From contig NW_019775711.1 of NCBI RefSeq assembly GCF_001039355.2, positions 1-64,000 of the forward strand: DNA of 64,000 nt, read 5' to 3'. Of this stretch, positions 12,992-25,710 are shown piece by piece. Made by a program: the position numbers and the translations under genes. Origin of the DNA: Lingula anatina (taxonomy: Eukaryota; Brachiopoda; Lingulata; Lingulida; Lingulidae). A model generated the notes under the pieces. That model did not search any database and was not told the origin of the DNA. It saw nothing but the letters and a program-made list of their open reading frames with translations. Numbering within the stretch: position 1 is the first letter of the stretch; every line of letters starts with the position of its first letter.

Positions 12992-15900
12992 GCACACACA
13001 CACACACACACACTGTGAGTTGCAGATGCTCATCACATGATGATGTAGCGCAGACCATTTTCATTTTATTAAACATAATCTAATTTATCTCTTACAGCGC
13101 TTGCCATAGTTTGCGATGACTTCTTCGTTCCCTCTCTCGAGATCATCTCTGAAAAGTTAGACTTGTCGGAAGATGTCGCTGGCGCAACTTTCATGGCCGC
13201 CGGGTCGTCTGCTCCTGAACTGTTCACGTCTATCGTTGGTCTCGCCACAGACAATAATGACGTTGGAGTTGGTACAATTGCTGGGTAAATTTTCCATTCG
13301 TAGGCTTTCAACAATTAATTATCTTTTAAACAAAACAAAGAGTAGTGAAGCTGACTTTTTGATGTAATTTTCATTTGGACCCAGTTTATATTAAAATCAG
13401 GCTAAGCTTACATCCATCGATAAATCAACGATGTAGATGCATGCTACTAATAGTATCGCCAGTTTTATTGCAAACAACACGTCTGCCTCAAAAAGAAAAA
13501 AAAGTGTAGCAAAGGTAACAAATGCCTAGTGATTTCTAGTGAAGTCGAAGTTTCGAGTATGACACTTTATTACTTATCACAATGGAAAAATCAATATCAA
13601 TTTTCGTGCACTGGTAAATCGATATGTCCATGTAATATTATATCACATATATTTCCATGTTTTCAAAGTGACGTTAGATAATCGCTAACTTCCCTCTGAA
13701 GTACAATTACGATACATGCTGTACTGTCACTAATTTTCACCAAGCATCAATTACTCATGGCGTCGTTTCAAAAGAATTTAATATTTTACGGGTTTGCCGT
13801 CTGAATGAAATTTAAACGGTAAGGCAATAAGGGAAATACATAAGGCTAGGAAAATTACAGTATTTGTTTCCCATAATCTATCGTAAAACAATAAAGATTA
13901 AAACAAGATGGTCTATATGATAACTTAAAAGAAGTAATATCGATAAGGTTTGTCCGACATGTATGGTACACGTATTTGAAGAATACCTAGAAACATAATG
14001 TGTTCAGGAAAAACGGTCATTAAGCCCCACCTTCAGTAATTGCTTTTTGGCTAAATGAGTTTTGAGATTTGGCTAAATCAAAATCATTTTGCGTGGTACC
14101 ATTCTGATGCATTCCGGTGACTCCCTCTCTCCACATTATTTCATCAATTGAACAAAGCAAGAATTTAAAGTTTAATTACCTATTTCGATTATGAATAGAA
14201 ATTGTATTTATAAATAGAAATTATATTTATGAATAGCATTTAAGCTATTGTGAACATATTGAACAAAGATTAACAAAATGTTCCAGAGTTTTTCATTTTA
14301 TATCGTGTTTATGCCTGTATTTTCTCTCTTTTTTCAGTTCCGCCATGTTCAATATTTTGATAATCATTGCCCTTTCGGCTGCCTTAGCTGGTCAGGTGAG
14401 TTATCTCTTTTCATCGGTCGATTTTACGGCAAAAGAGAGATTGAAAAGTGGATGGGAGTGTTGGGGGGGGGGGGGGGAGGGGGTTACAGATCACCTGATC
14501 CTCAAGACTTTTCGGTAACCTACCTATTACTTCTGAATAGTTATTGGTCTACTGACCAAATTCCTAGCTAGAAAGGAAAAATGAAGTTTTTTTCGGCGTA
14601 TCTTAGGATCTTTTCTTTAGGTGACTCTGTTGAGTAATAGCCAAGCTGTTATGTTGTCCATTCTCTCAGTGTATCGGGTTAAAAAGTATACTGCTGTTAA
14701 AAGCACCCATAATATATCATCATTGTCTACGTATACATGATAAGGTCACTCTATCTCATCCATGAAGTAATCAACAAATCGTCTCTCTTTTGTGAAGTAA
14801 TTTCCTAACATTAGTTCTAATAGTAGGATTTGTCTGCAAGGCCTTAAATATTTGCAAGATAGAATACGACACTCTCAGCGCACCACAAAGGGAAAGTAAT
14901 TGGCAATTTCTTTCTTTCATTGTTCTTCGACACGAGTAGAACGGCTGTGTGTTTCATAATCGATTTGCTGATTCCTACCTTATAGGAAGCCCAAGTACTT
15001 TGATTAGGCGATTAATCAGACCAGCGTATGATTTGCGTGATTTAAGCCATAAAGTACAAAATAAGAAACTGAGAGAGAGAGAGAGAGAATATATCAATAG
15101 GAAGCCGTTTATGTAGGTCTGGTACTACATGTATTTGCTGATACTTTATGTTATTGAACGAGTTCACAATACAATAAATGATCGCTGCACGTATTTATCA
15201 TACCCGAGTCTGTGGCATTCATATATCAAAATTTAATCTTCAGAAAAACGTTGCAAATCTCACCTGTTTTTTCTTTGATTTCTGAACAGGTGCTATATCT
15301 GGACTGGCGGCCGTTAATAAGGGACTCCATCTTTTACGCCACTTCCGTTGGCGTCTTCATAGTTTTTGCCTGGGACGGCAAATTAGAGCACTACGAAACG
15401 GCCATTTTGCTTTTTCTGTATATTTTGTATATAGTCCTGATGAAATTCAATATACAAGTTATGGAATGGATGGCCGGATGGAATTTTTGGTAGGTTACTT
15501 ACTGCTGTCTTTGTTTAATGTGATTTTCGTTATTTTTTTCTTTATTTTTTCTTTGTTTCTTTGTTTCTTTTATTTTATTTATTTAATTTTTTTTTGTATC
15601 GACATTCATACATATTTATATGTACATAAGAGCCAACTACATATTCGAACTTCCTTAGGTAAAACTATCTCAATTAATGAGAAACGACACCTTAAAGCTT
15701 GGTGGGCCTCATTAATTAAATGATAAATTATATTGATATGCAGTCACAGTCATTTTATCATTTTTATCAGTGCATTTTCATCATTTTGGGGGCTTAGGAG
15801 AGAAGCGGCCCCAATATCCATAACTCTCGCTTCTCTCTTTAATATCTGAAGTGAACATAATGCTCAGAAAATGACTGTAAATGACCAGAAATTATTGTTT

Positions 15901-18900
15901 TATTCATTAAAAAAAATCTCGGTCAAGTTATAACGCCTATATTTGCTACAGCACTGAACTTGACCCACTACAACTTGATGGGTCCTCAAAGGGACCATTC
16001 CCAAATCGTATCGTACTAACTGTGGATCGTTCTATCTACAAGGGGATTGTTCCTAAATTGCAATCAACTAAAGCTTCTTAGATGTCTGTCACGCCTTCTG
16101 AAGGTGCTAGGAGGTAATGAATTATTGTTTAGCAGCTTCAGTAGGCGTGACAGACATCTAAACTGCTTAAGCTGAAAGCAATTTAGCGAGAAACCCCTTG
16201 GAGATGGACCGATCCTGTTAGATCGATCTAGGTATGGCAACCCAGTCATAGACTGCATATATAGTGGAGTTCTTCTTGTTAATATTCATGTTTATGTTCA
16301 TATTTCACGCAGTCCATGTCTGTGTCGACCTGTTATTGTCCCCACAGTAGAAGATACAGCTGCGGGGACACAAGACTCCGAGGACGACATCCACAATCAT
16401 AAAAGTGCCACCTTGCAGTCTGGCGATCTGCGAAAGGTAAAAACAGGGTCTTTTTCATTTTTCTAAAAATTACCATTTACAGACGTGCTGTGCTTTACAT
16501 CGTTTGAGAACAATCGGGGTTTTGACAAAACTGGCAGAGACTGAATATATATGCAGTTTAAAATGCACGTTTTGGGGAAACTGCAGGAAGGTCTAGAATA
16601 ATCAACTGAAAAAANACCCATAATATATCATCATTGTCTACGTATACATGATAAGGTCACTCTATCTCATCCATGAAGTAATCAACAAATCGTCTCTCTT
16701 TTGTGAAGTAATTTCCTAACATTAGTTCTAATAGTAGGATTTGTCTGCAAGGCCTTAAATATTTGCAAGATAGAATACGACACTCTCAGCGCACCACAAA
16801 GGGAAAGTAATTGGCAATTTCTTTCTTTCATTGTTCTTCGACACGAGTAGAACGGCTGTGTGTTTCATAATCGATTTGCTGATTCCTACCTTATAGGAAG
16901 CCCAAGTACTTTGATTAGGCGATTAATCAGACCAGCGTATGATTTGCGTGATTTAAGCCATAAAGTACAAAATAAGAAACTGAGAGAGAGAGAGAGAGAG
17001 AATATCAATAGGAAGCCGTTTATGTAGGTCTGGTACTACATGTATTTGCTGATACTTTATGTTATTGAACGAGTTCACAATACAATAAATGATCGCTGCA
17101 CGTATTTATCATACCCGAGTCTGTGGCATTCATATATCAAAATTTAATCTTCAGAAAAACGTTGCAAATCTCACCTGTTTTTTCTTTGATTTCTGAACAG
17201 GTGCTATATCTGGACTGGCGGCCGTTAATAAGGGACTCCATCTTTTACGCCACTTCCGTTGGCGTCTTCATAGTTTTTGCCTGGGACGGCAAATTAGAGC
17301 ACTACGAAACGGCCATTTTGCTTTTTCTGTATATTTTGTATATAGTCCTGATGAAATTCAATATACAAGTTATGGAATGGATGGCCGGATGGAATTTTTG
17401 GTAGGTTACTTACTGCTGTCTTTGTTTAATGTGATTTTCGTTATTTTTTTCTTTATTTTTTCTTTGTTTCTTTGTTTCTTTTATTTTATTTATTTAATTT
17501 TTTTTGTATCGACATTCATACATATTTATATGTACATAAGAGCCAACTACATATTCGAACTTCCTTAGGTAAAACTATCTCAATTAATGAGAAACGACAC
17601 CTTAAAGCTTGGTGGGCCTCATTAATTAAATGATAAATTATATTGATATGCAGTCACAGTCATTTTATCATTTTTATCAGTGCATTTTCATCATTTTGGG
17701 GGCTTAGGAGAGAAGCGGCCCCAATATCCATAACTCTTGCTTCTCTCTTTAATATCTGAAGTGAACATAATGCTCAGAAAATGACTGTAAATGACCAGAA
17801 ATTATTGTTTTATTCATTAAAAAAAATCTCGGTCAAGTTATAACGCCTATATTTGCTACAGCACTGAACTTGACCCACTACAACTTGATGGGTCCTCAAA
17901 GGGACCATTCCCAAATCGTATCGTACTAACTGTGGATCGTTCTATCTACAAGGGGATTGTTCCTAAATTGCAATCAACTAAAGCTTCTTAGATGTCTGTC
18001 ACGCCTTCTGAAGGTGCTAGGAGGTAATGAATTATTGTTTAGCAGCTTCAGTAGGCGTGACAGACATCTAAACTGCTTAAGCTGAAAGCAATTTAGCGAG
18101 AAACCCCTTGGAGATGGACCGATCCTGTTAGATCGATCTAGGTATGGCAACCCAGTCATAGACTGCATATATAGTGGAGTTCTTCTTGTTAATATTCATG
18201 TTTATGTTCATATTTCACGCAGTCCATGTCTGTGTCGACCTGTCATTGTCCCCACAGTAGAAGATACAGCTGCGGGGACACAAGACTCCGAGGACGACAT
18301 CCACAATCATAAAAGTGCCACCTTGCAGTCTGGCGATCTGCGAAAGGTAAAAACAGGGTCTTTTTCATTTTTCTAAAAATTACCATTTACAGACGTGCTG
18401 TGCTTTACATCGTTTGAGAACAATCGGGGTTTTGACAAAACTGGCAGAGACTGAATATATATGCAGTTTAAAATGCACGTTTTGGGGAAACTGCAGGAAG
18501 GTCTAGAATAATCAACTGAAAAAAGGCCATCAACGTTGACATATTAACAGCATAAAAATACAGCGTATGAGACAACAATTGCTAAAACGCTATGAATAAT
18601 CATCAGATCCAGACGGGTTAGAAATTTGGACAGATCTGCATATTAGACAGCCAGCTTTTGAGGAAAACCTGACGACAAGTACATATGAATTAAATCTTCG
18701 AGTTGGCAACGTCTGCTAAACATTTGAACATCTAATAAGCTTCTTTATTCAGGCTACTAAAATGGAATACCGTAGGTCTACTGTTTCATTCCAAAACAAA
18801 CATTTTACAGAGAAATTATTTACCTTTGTATCTGTACTGTGTATCTAATTTTTTCTTAAACTTTTTTTTTCACCCCCCTCTCAGATTCATCCTTTTTTCC

Positions 18901-19357
18901 CACCAAATCTGATTCTTTTTCAATTTCCTTTGGAATCCTTTCTTTATTATTCATGTTTCATATTTCAGCTGTCAATGGCGGGCGGCCATGCTCGCCGTCT
19001 GTCAATCATCTCAGGAAGATCCAATCCCGACACGCACCACGATAAACACTTTCATCACGTCCACCACGGCTCCCTGTCCGGAAACTTTGTAAGTTACTGT
19101 TCATAAATTAATACATCAGATATTCTTTGTTCTTTATTGGAGATTAATTTTTTGTTTGTTTTCTTTTGAAGATTTTTTAAAATTTAATTTGTTGTCTTGT
19201 TTTTGGTAATTAAGATAAAATGTTTTGTTTTGAAGAGGGTTAATTTTTGGCTTAGAGACCAAATCACGAATGTCGTGTAATACTGTCGATCCACCGTCAC
19301 TTTGATCACGTGAATGGTGATTTCGAGACTGAATGTGACACAAGGGATCTGGAAAAC

Positions 19358-19398
<41 letters not shown>

Positions 19399-22300
19399 AG
19401 TTTGTGTGTTGGGGTTGATAAGGGGGGGGTCCGATATAAACAGCCTTGTGCACTTTCCATTACTGCTTACGTAAAGCCAAGACCCAAGACCGTTTATTAT
19501 CTTATTTGGAGATGGCTGAAAGAAATCTTTCTCATTTCTTTCGTGGAAATTATGTTCCTTTTTAAAATACTTTCTGCCATTCTCCTCCGGTTGCATAATT
19601 TTCTTGGGTAGCTTCCAACGTGCCTTAAGTGTCTGTGCGTAATGCACAAGATACGTGCTACACTGTTGTGATTCAAGAAAAAAAAAGCAGACAATTTTTG
19701 CCCCAAGGGTATTAGATCACTTTATGTTTGCAAAAGTAACTAAATTAACATGTACGTCTCAAAAGTTCAAGTAGCTTTTAAGTAACATTACCACTTTTCC
19801 CTAGACATCCTATACCATTTTCATAGTTTTAATAAATATCAGCTAACTTTATGAATCACAGTCTCAAATTATATTTGTACGGATATGAAGGTTTACTTTA
19901 GACCTGGCGCTAAAAAATTAGATTTGCAATCCCAGTGTGCAACATTTGATCAATTTGTTAATCAGCAATGCAAAGGTCAGATCGTCTGAAATCATTTGAT
20001 TTTGACAGAAATGATGCCGTTTCACTGGCCTCGAGCTAAAAAATGCTCGAACCTTGCAGTCATTTGACGGATTTAATCATTCCGTATCTTAAAATGAATA
20101 CCACTACCATGGAATTACGATACGTATTTGAGTATTGTGTTGTGTGTATTGTTTCTTGGCAGTGGCCAACTTCAGGATTTTGCTTATTTATATTGTATTC
20201 CGTACTCTTATTATCAAATTTTGTAAAAGTTTGTAATGTAGTTCTCGAAGCTGGTTGCGTTTATCGTTAAGAGTAATATATCAAATATAAGAACTTGCTT
20301 CGATTTGTCAGTAGCGTTCGTTACAGCCAATTATTAGGTTTTGAATTAGCTTTGATGGTTGGTTTGTTCAGCATAAGGTTTCTATGAATTGATTGAAATA
20401 TTGCATGTCCCTTTGCTTAGACCAAATACCAGTAGAGTAGGGTTCCGAATGAAAGCCTTGGTTATTTAGGCCTATTGGCAAATGGTAGATCTTGACACTG
20501 ATTAGAACCTAGTTTCACGAGGGGTTATTTTACCGAAGTCGGTCAAGAATTTGGCATTACAGCATGGATTTACAGATGCTTAATCCCGTTTCTTATCCGA
20601 CTTAGGTAAGAACTTTAAATATGCATTCCTGAGAAACGCTGGGCGGGAGTTATTACTAATATGTTACTGCCTCCATTTCTTGTTGCAGAATAACTAACAA
20701 CATGTTTCTTCTCTTTTTTCTCCCCCTTTTGGCTTGCTTATATCTTCTGCTTTCCATGTTACTTTCCCCTTGTTTATTGCTTATTTTCCTGTTTTACACC
20801 CTTTTATCTTGTTTCCGATTTCTGTTTGCCAATCCTTCTTCGATTTGGTAGTCGCAGTCGCCACCTGGTAGCCCGAAATTAAACCACAAAGATAGCGGGT
20901 ATCATAGTCACGAAACGAGTAATCAAACCAGTCAGTCGGAGCTCCGTAGCTATCGAGTGAATTCACTGGGGCATCAAGATACTTACAGGCATCGTAGAGA
21001 TTCTCTGGGTATATTAAATACGCACAGGTCTTTTAAAAACGGGTCCGTTCTGACAGCGGAGGATCCTTGTATTGAGAGAGTCCGCTGCAACTCTGCCGTT
21101 TCCAGCTCCAATGTGGAGCCAATAACGGAAGAGAGGCCTCGAGACGGTCCCCGAAAGCCACTCTCTGATAATTGGACCACTGAAACTGAGACTTCCCTCA
21201 ATGATCAAAATTCCAATGTAACTAAGAGAACAGATAGTAAAAATAAGCCGCCGTTGCAAAAGAAAGGTTCTTTGCCGCCATTGCAAATGAACCAAAGGCT
21301 AAGCGAGGTGTACGAAATGGCGCCTTTGTCCCCTGTGAAATTACCCCCTATTAAGAGTGAATGTAACATCTCCGCTGATGACAATTCCTCGGAAATAAAC
21401 GGCTCGAAAACGCCGGACAGTTCAAAGGCTTTGATAGCTAACGAAAACGGGCAGCTACGGAAAAACCAGGACTACGCGACTACCAAAGAGAGCCACTGCA
21501 ACCCTGCCGCCATGCTCCCTCCCGACTTCTCACCCACATTTTCTTCTAATCCTAATTTATCGTCGGTTCCTCCTTCCTCTCCCATGTCCCCTGCTTCCCA
21601 CCAGGCCACCAAGAGGCTGTCCGTGGTCTATAGCTCCAGTAGTCATTCGACCACCGTCAGACCCAGCGTCCATCATACCGAGCCGCCGATTCCAGAGGCC
21701 GATTCTGAAGAGAATGGGATGAAGCCCGGGTCACCAAATGAGGTAAGACTGCAATGTGCATTTGTTTTATTGCATTATATTAAGTTCTTTTAAAAAATAG
21801 TAAAAATTAGGGTCTGGGGACAACAAAAATAGTTTAAGAGTCATAACCGAAACTCCCCTACACCTAATGGCGTGCTGTATACGATTTTTTTTTTTTTTGA
21901 CTCGTGATTCACTTCATTCGATTTCTACTTTATTGGCGACAGACGTCTATGACATTAAATTCTGCATAAAAATTGAAGCTCTTAATGCTGGAGACTCGCG
22001 TGAATACAATATTTTACAGCATGGACTTCGAGGTGTCGTCTATACCTTTGGACATCATCACGAAACCGACCTCCTTGTCACTGTTGCCATGTATGTTACT
22101 GGATGACTTATCATATACACTTTGACATCAAAACCTTCTTCTTTCTCAGAACTGATTATAAACATAAAACACACACCACACGGCTGTTAGCAACTATTAC
22201 GTTGCTGAAACTTTTTATCAGGTACTGTTTGCGTTTGACGGTCTTCATACATGTGTACTGTAGATAATGGTTGGTTTGACGGTTTTGAACCCGTATTTTA

Positions 22301-25300
22301 TTTTGTCTTGCTTATCAGTTGGGTAAAAGTCGCATATGGGATTTGTGAAGACCCAACATGTCTGAAAAAAAAAAGAGCAAAGAGCATCTTTTAGGTTTCG
22401 ACTTTATGAAAAGTGCAATTAGGTAACAACGAAGACACACAAGAATCCACGAAAGATCTGTCCAAGCGTTTCACAGACGTTTTCTGTTAAAAAAAACTCT
22501 CTTTAGATAATTTAATATTGATTTCTTCCCCGTGTATCAGTTAGCCACCCTGCGTTTCAAGGAACTCACAGTGACTCTCAACCCTGTCAGTAGGCTATAC
22601 CGCGATTGATGCTAGGAAGAGTCACTGCGGTTCGCAGGGTGCAGTTTACGTAAAAGAATAGATGTTCGCATTTATTTATATCGAGTAAGATGTAATCGTT
22701 CCGGTCTCCTTTCTTTCATGGCTTACGACAGCCACCCTGAGCTTCAGTGAAGAGGTTAGTGTCAAGTTATCTCTGAAGCTCAGGGTGACGACAGCCGACA
22801 ACGTTCGTGTATAAGAGTATGTTTCAATTACATATGCTTTAGGTTACTAAATGTACATGAAGAAACTGCCCCAAAATTTTAGTCAAAAATAAATCAAGGC
22901 ACCCTGTAAGGGGTAGGCGTCTAATTTATTTGCCGGGTTACCATATTGAAGATAAAATTCTCTCGTGCGCGCGAGAACTGACTCATGCGCACACACACAC
23001 ACACACACACACACACGAGCGCTCCAACACTGCGACAAACATTTACTTCCTTTATTTACTAAAAATATTGCGCCATACTACGAGAGGCTGGAGTAAAAAA
23101 ATCTTAGTCGGACCCGATGTGCTGCCGGCTATAATAACTGAATACTCCCTGTAATATCCCGGTATTTTTCACAATAATCTAGTTCAGAGTCTCAACCATG
23201 AGCGACTTAGTAATTTAAAGAAGTACACTTTCAATGGAAGAGAAAGAGGTGCCAAACACAAATGTGATGAGGATGACGTCAGCGATGAAAACAACGAAAA
23301 AGAAGAAAAAAAAAGAGTTATCCTACTGATATTTATTATAGACTAATATTTCTGTTTCATTACAATTTAATTTATCGTTGTTCCGTTCATCTTCCAGGGA
23401 TCAATAGTAGAGATAGAGCCGGAGATGTACATTTTCCCGTGTCTTCCGCCTCTCAAAATGGCTCCCCCAGATTCCTCAGAAGCCAAAGAAAAGGGCGGAT
23501 GTTGGCTGTGGTCGAAATTCATTTTAAAATGGGTTCTCTTCGTGATCTCCTTTCCCTTTGTGGTCCTCTTCACGTGGTCTATACCCGACTGCTCTAAAGA
23601 TCACCTCAAGTAAGTATCACCGGTAACTTTAGAGATTAAGATCGTGATAGGTGTTAAATTTCAATCCGTACAAGTTAACAACACTGTGTTAATCGCATCC
23701 GTGTTGGCACATCCAAATGGTTTTCACTGGATATTTGCCATTGTGTAGGAGGCTTCATTATATTGATACATTTAGTCCTACGTTTTATTTTTATGTAACC
23801 TTCATAGTGAGTATAGGCAACTTTCTTTAACAATTTGATATATCTTAGAAGATTCCCAGAGGGAATTGTAGCAATATTATCATTGTAGTCCTATATTGGT
23901 TGTGTAACAGGGTGCATTCCCAGAGATTAGATCGATCCAGAGATTTAGATTTAGATCGACCTAACTCCCTGGGGGTTCACGCTAAATTGCAGTCAGCCGA
24001 GCGCGCACCATAGTTAATTACCCCCTTACAGCTTTTAGCGGGACAGACGCTTAAGCCAGCTAAGCTGACAGTAATCTAGTGAGACTCCCCACAGGGATAG
24101 ATCGATCTAAAATCTATGGGAATGACGTCATAGACGTCAAATTTATTTATTTTTTCATCTTCCCTTAGGAAATGGTTCTGGTTCAGCTTCTTGATGTCGG
24201 TTGTGTGGATTGGGCTGCTGAGTTACGCCATGATAGTGGTCGTAGAAAGAATGGGCTGTATCCTGGAGATCGATACCTTTGTCATGGGGCTCGTCTTCAT
24301 AGCCATCGGGACGAGTGTGCCGGTTAGTTCTGGCGGTTTTGATCTTAAGTCCCTTAAGAGAGTCATCGAAACAGCGCACTCGCGCTCGACGCAGCCATTG
24401 TCACGGATTAATTTTGGTTCCCCAGTCCCTTTTTGGTGTAATTTCTAATTTCATTTCAAAATACAAAACGGAAAAAGCGTAGACCACCACACGATGGTAA
24501 GGGCTAAGGTAAAAATCAAATAAAGTTGCTGTGGAAAATTAAATTTGATTAAAGCATTGGAAAAGAAAGGTAAAGCACACAAACAAAAATTCATTTCCCG
24601 TTTCAGAAAATAAAAGTTAGTAAGATTGAAAGATTAGTAATTAACGAATGAACAAATGAGTAAAGATAAATTTTGTCAAGAGAAATTCGCCAGTCCCTAT
24701 GCCAATTACGAAATTTAAGTGACGCAAAATCTAGTAATTTGGAACTAAAAAAACGAGTGTAGAGATCATAATTCCATGAATAGGTTTGGATATGTTTTAC
24801 CTAATTGTTTAAGAAAAAAGTGTCGAAACTAACAAAAAAAAAATGCTATATAAAAGTCTAACTTGCATTGTACACCTCTAATGACTGGCCCAATCTATCT
24901 CTGCGTCTATGTCACCGTTATCTATAAAATATATCGTTTCAGGATGCAATGAGCTCCATCTTGGTAGCCAGAGACGGGTACGGAGACATGGCGGTGTCTA
25001 ACGCTATAGGATCTAATGTGTTTGACATCAACCTGGGTATTGGGCTGCCTTTTCTTATCAAGGTTATCATACAGAGTGGAGCACCAGTGTATCTGGTTCA
25101 ACCCGGTGTAAGTTTTTTTTTTTTTAAACTTTTTGCCGGATTATCTGTTTCAATAGCACAGGTGTAGAAGCGAGGGGGCAGATGGGGGGGGGGGGGGAGC
25201 CTCTCTTCTGCTTTCAACCATTTTATTCATCACCCTCTACCTGTTGCTTTTTTTTCTTGAATAATTAAGAGCTAACGGTTATCAAAAATGAAATATGTGA

Positions 25301-25710
25301 CCTTAATGAATTATTGGCCTTAGTGAAGCATATTACAGTATCGGAAAATCACAAAGAAACCTTTATTAAAAAAGAAATTACGATTTTGCAGGTTGAGTGA
25401 AAAAAATCATCGACATCTTTCATGTGAACATGATTAAATTAAATTTAATTTTAATAAAAATATATCAATTCATTTAAAATAAAATACTCATTCTCCTTTC
25501 CAGGAAACATTCTTATACATAGTGCCCCATGTGAAGTTCGGGTTTCTGCTGCTATTGGTCTTGCTGATAACTCTTGGCGTCTTCATGGGATCCAAGTTCG
25601 TCTTGAACAAATTCATCGGGTTCAGTTTTGTAGGAGTGTACGTCTTATTCTTAACCTATGCATTCATCCAAGAGTTGATCTGCCGCAAGCAGTTGAACAC
25701 TTTCTGTTAA
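9837..25710 (+). CDS. K+-dependent Na+/Ca2+ exchanger (NCKX, SLC24 family)
   Basis: Twelve exons join in frame: 9837-10008, 10346-10507, 13098-13284, 14338-14395, 15290-15489, 16313-16436, 18969-19088, 20852-21742, 23398-23609, 24169-24322, 24943-25107 and 25504-25710. They give about 883 aa. NCKX proteins in the plasma membrane export Ca2+ with K+ in exchange for Na+. Residues 33-52 form an N-terminal hydrophobic segment. The alpha-1 repeat has GSSAPE (147-152); the alpha-2 repeat has GTSVPD (756-761) and SNVFDI, whose Asp (about 788) matches the residue linked to K+ dependence in NCKX2. Between the two membrane halves lies a cytoplasmic loop of nearly 400 residues. It includes a His-rich exon 7 and a 297-residue Ser/Pro-rich exon 8, which explains the length above the usual 600-700 aa. 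The start ATG follows an acceptor at 9835, implying a 5' UTR intron. Exon 8 has two in-frame acceptors 6 bp apart. Exons 5 and 6 recur at 17201 and 18223 in a probable assembly duplicate; I used the first copy. Confidence 0.95.
10548..10576. repeat. (CT)n microsatellite
   Basis: A short CT run about 40 bp inside intron 2 of the exchanger gene, after the donor at 10508. Confidence 0.95.
12712..12920. mobile_element. MITE with 31-bp inverted repeats, TTAA-flanked
   Basis: The left end (CCCCCCTTTACACTGGACG and on through GTCCTTTCTG) is mirrored at the right end (CAGAAAGGACGTCGTCCAGT through AAAGGGGGC) over about 31 bp with one or two mismatches. TTAA lies directly outside both ends (12708-12711 and 12921-12924), the target duplication expected for piggyBac- or Kolobok-type elements. 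It is about 209 bp, non-coding, and sits in exchanger intron 2. Confidence 0.85.
12949..13013. repeat. (CT)n(CA)n compound microsatellite
   Basis: A CT run passes directly into a CA run about 85 bp upstream of the acceptor of exchanger exon 3. It also lengthens the pyrimidine-rich region of that intron. Confidence 0.95.
15980..16250. mobile_element. MITE family B copy (GATCGATC ends), copy 1
   Basis: An inverted-repeat element in exchanger intron 5. It has a perfect 19-bp internal inverted repeat (16078-16096 against 16143-16161, TTAGATGTCTGTCACGCCT), GGAGGTAATGAATTA in the loop, and AGATCGATCTA near its right edge. The layout matches the copies at 23923, 36047, 36237 and 48175. Exact ends are uncertain. 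The same element appears again at about 17890-18160 in the duplicated block. Confidence 0.75.
17201..18346 (+). other. Second copies of exchanger exons 5 (17201-17400) and 6 (18223-18346)
   Basis: Exact-length repeats of the 200-nt exon 5 and 124-nt exon 6 with intact acceptor and donor sites. Exon 5 starts in phase 0 and exon 6 ends in phase 0, so adding the pair again would keep the reading frame. The protein would then carry a duplicated transmembrane stretch ([13 protein letters not shown] and on), which no NCKX has. Because the block is joined by a single N, I regard these as redundant allelic sequence and not real extra exons. Confidence 0.8.
19362..19405. repeat. (GA)n with G-run
   Basis: A GA microsatellite followed by a poly-G tract in exchanger intron 7. 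The long minus-strand open frames here are products of the repeat. Confidence 0.95.
22546..22641. mobile_element. Short hAT-like MITE, 96 bp
   Basis: Begins CACCCTGCG and ends CGCAGGGTG, flanked by CAGTTAGC and CAGTTTAC (6 of 8 bases equal, consistent with an aged 8-bp target duplication). An inner inverted repeat (GTGACTC / GAGTCAC) continues the hairpin. It lies in exchanger intron 8, 91 bp from a smaller relative with the same CACCCTG end. Confidence 0.65.
22733..22787. mobile_element. Minimal hAT-like MITE, 55 bp, with perfect 8-bp target duplication
   Basis: A 15-bp perfect inverted repeat (CACCCTGAGCTTCAG / CTGAAGCTCAGGGTG) encloses a 25-bp loop. ACGACAGC occurs immediately outside both ends (22725-22732 and 22788-22795). 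An 8-bp duplication and termini starting with CA fit hAT-superfamily elements. It has no coding capacity. Confidence 0.82.
22986..23016. repeat. (CA)n microsatellite
   Basis: A CACA run flanked by GCGC in exchanger intron 8. Confidence 0.95.
23923..24124. mobile_element. MITE family B copy, minus orientation
   Basis: About 200 bp with outer inverted ends CATTCCCAGAGATT / AATCTATGGGAATG. Inside are GATCGATC boxes near both ends, GTTAATTACCCCCTTACAGC in the middle and TCTAGTGAGACTCCCC. It is the reverse-complement arrangement of the copies at 36047-36432. It lies in exchanger intron 9, 45 bp upstream of exon 10. Confidence 0.85.

Larger units (their letters stand above)
14705..18524 (+). repeat. 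1.91-kb direct duplication around a single N (probable assembly artefact)
   Basis: 14705-16614 and 16616-18524 are almost identical over about 1.91 kb. The differences I see are a GA-run variation, one T-run length change, C/T at 15833 versus 17744-like positions and T/C in exon 6 (TTATT versus TCATT). The copies abut at one unresolved base (16615). This is the pattern left when two allelic contig ends are joined without collapsing their overlap. Each copy carries exchanger exons 5 and 6. A true tandem duplication is possible but less likely. Confidence 0.9.

Noticed and set aside
15212-15723. Open frames extending beyond exchanger exon 5 on both sides
   Set aside because: Only 15290-15489 aligns with the NCKX family; the extensions are intron.
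19134-19647. Several overlapping minus-strand frames with Ser-Leu runs
   Set aside because: Produced by the GA microsatellite and G-run in an exchanger intron.
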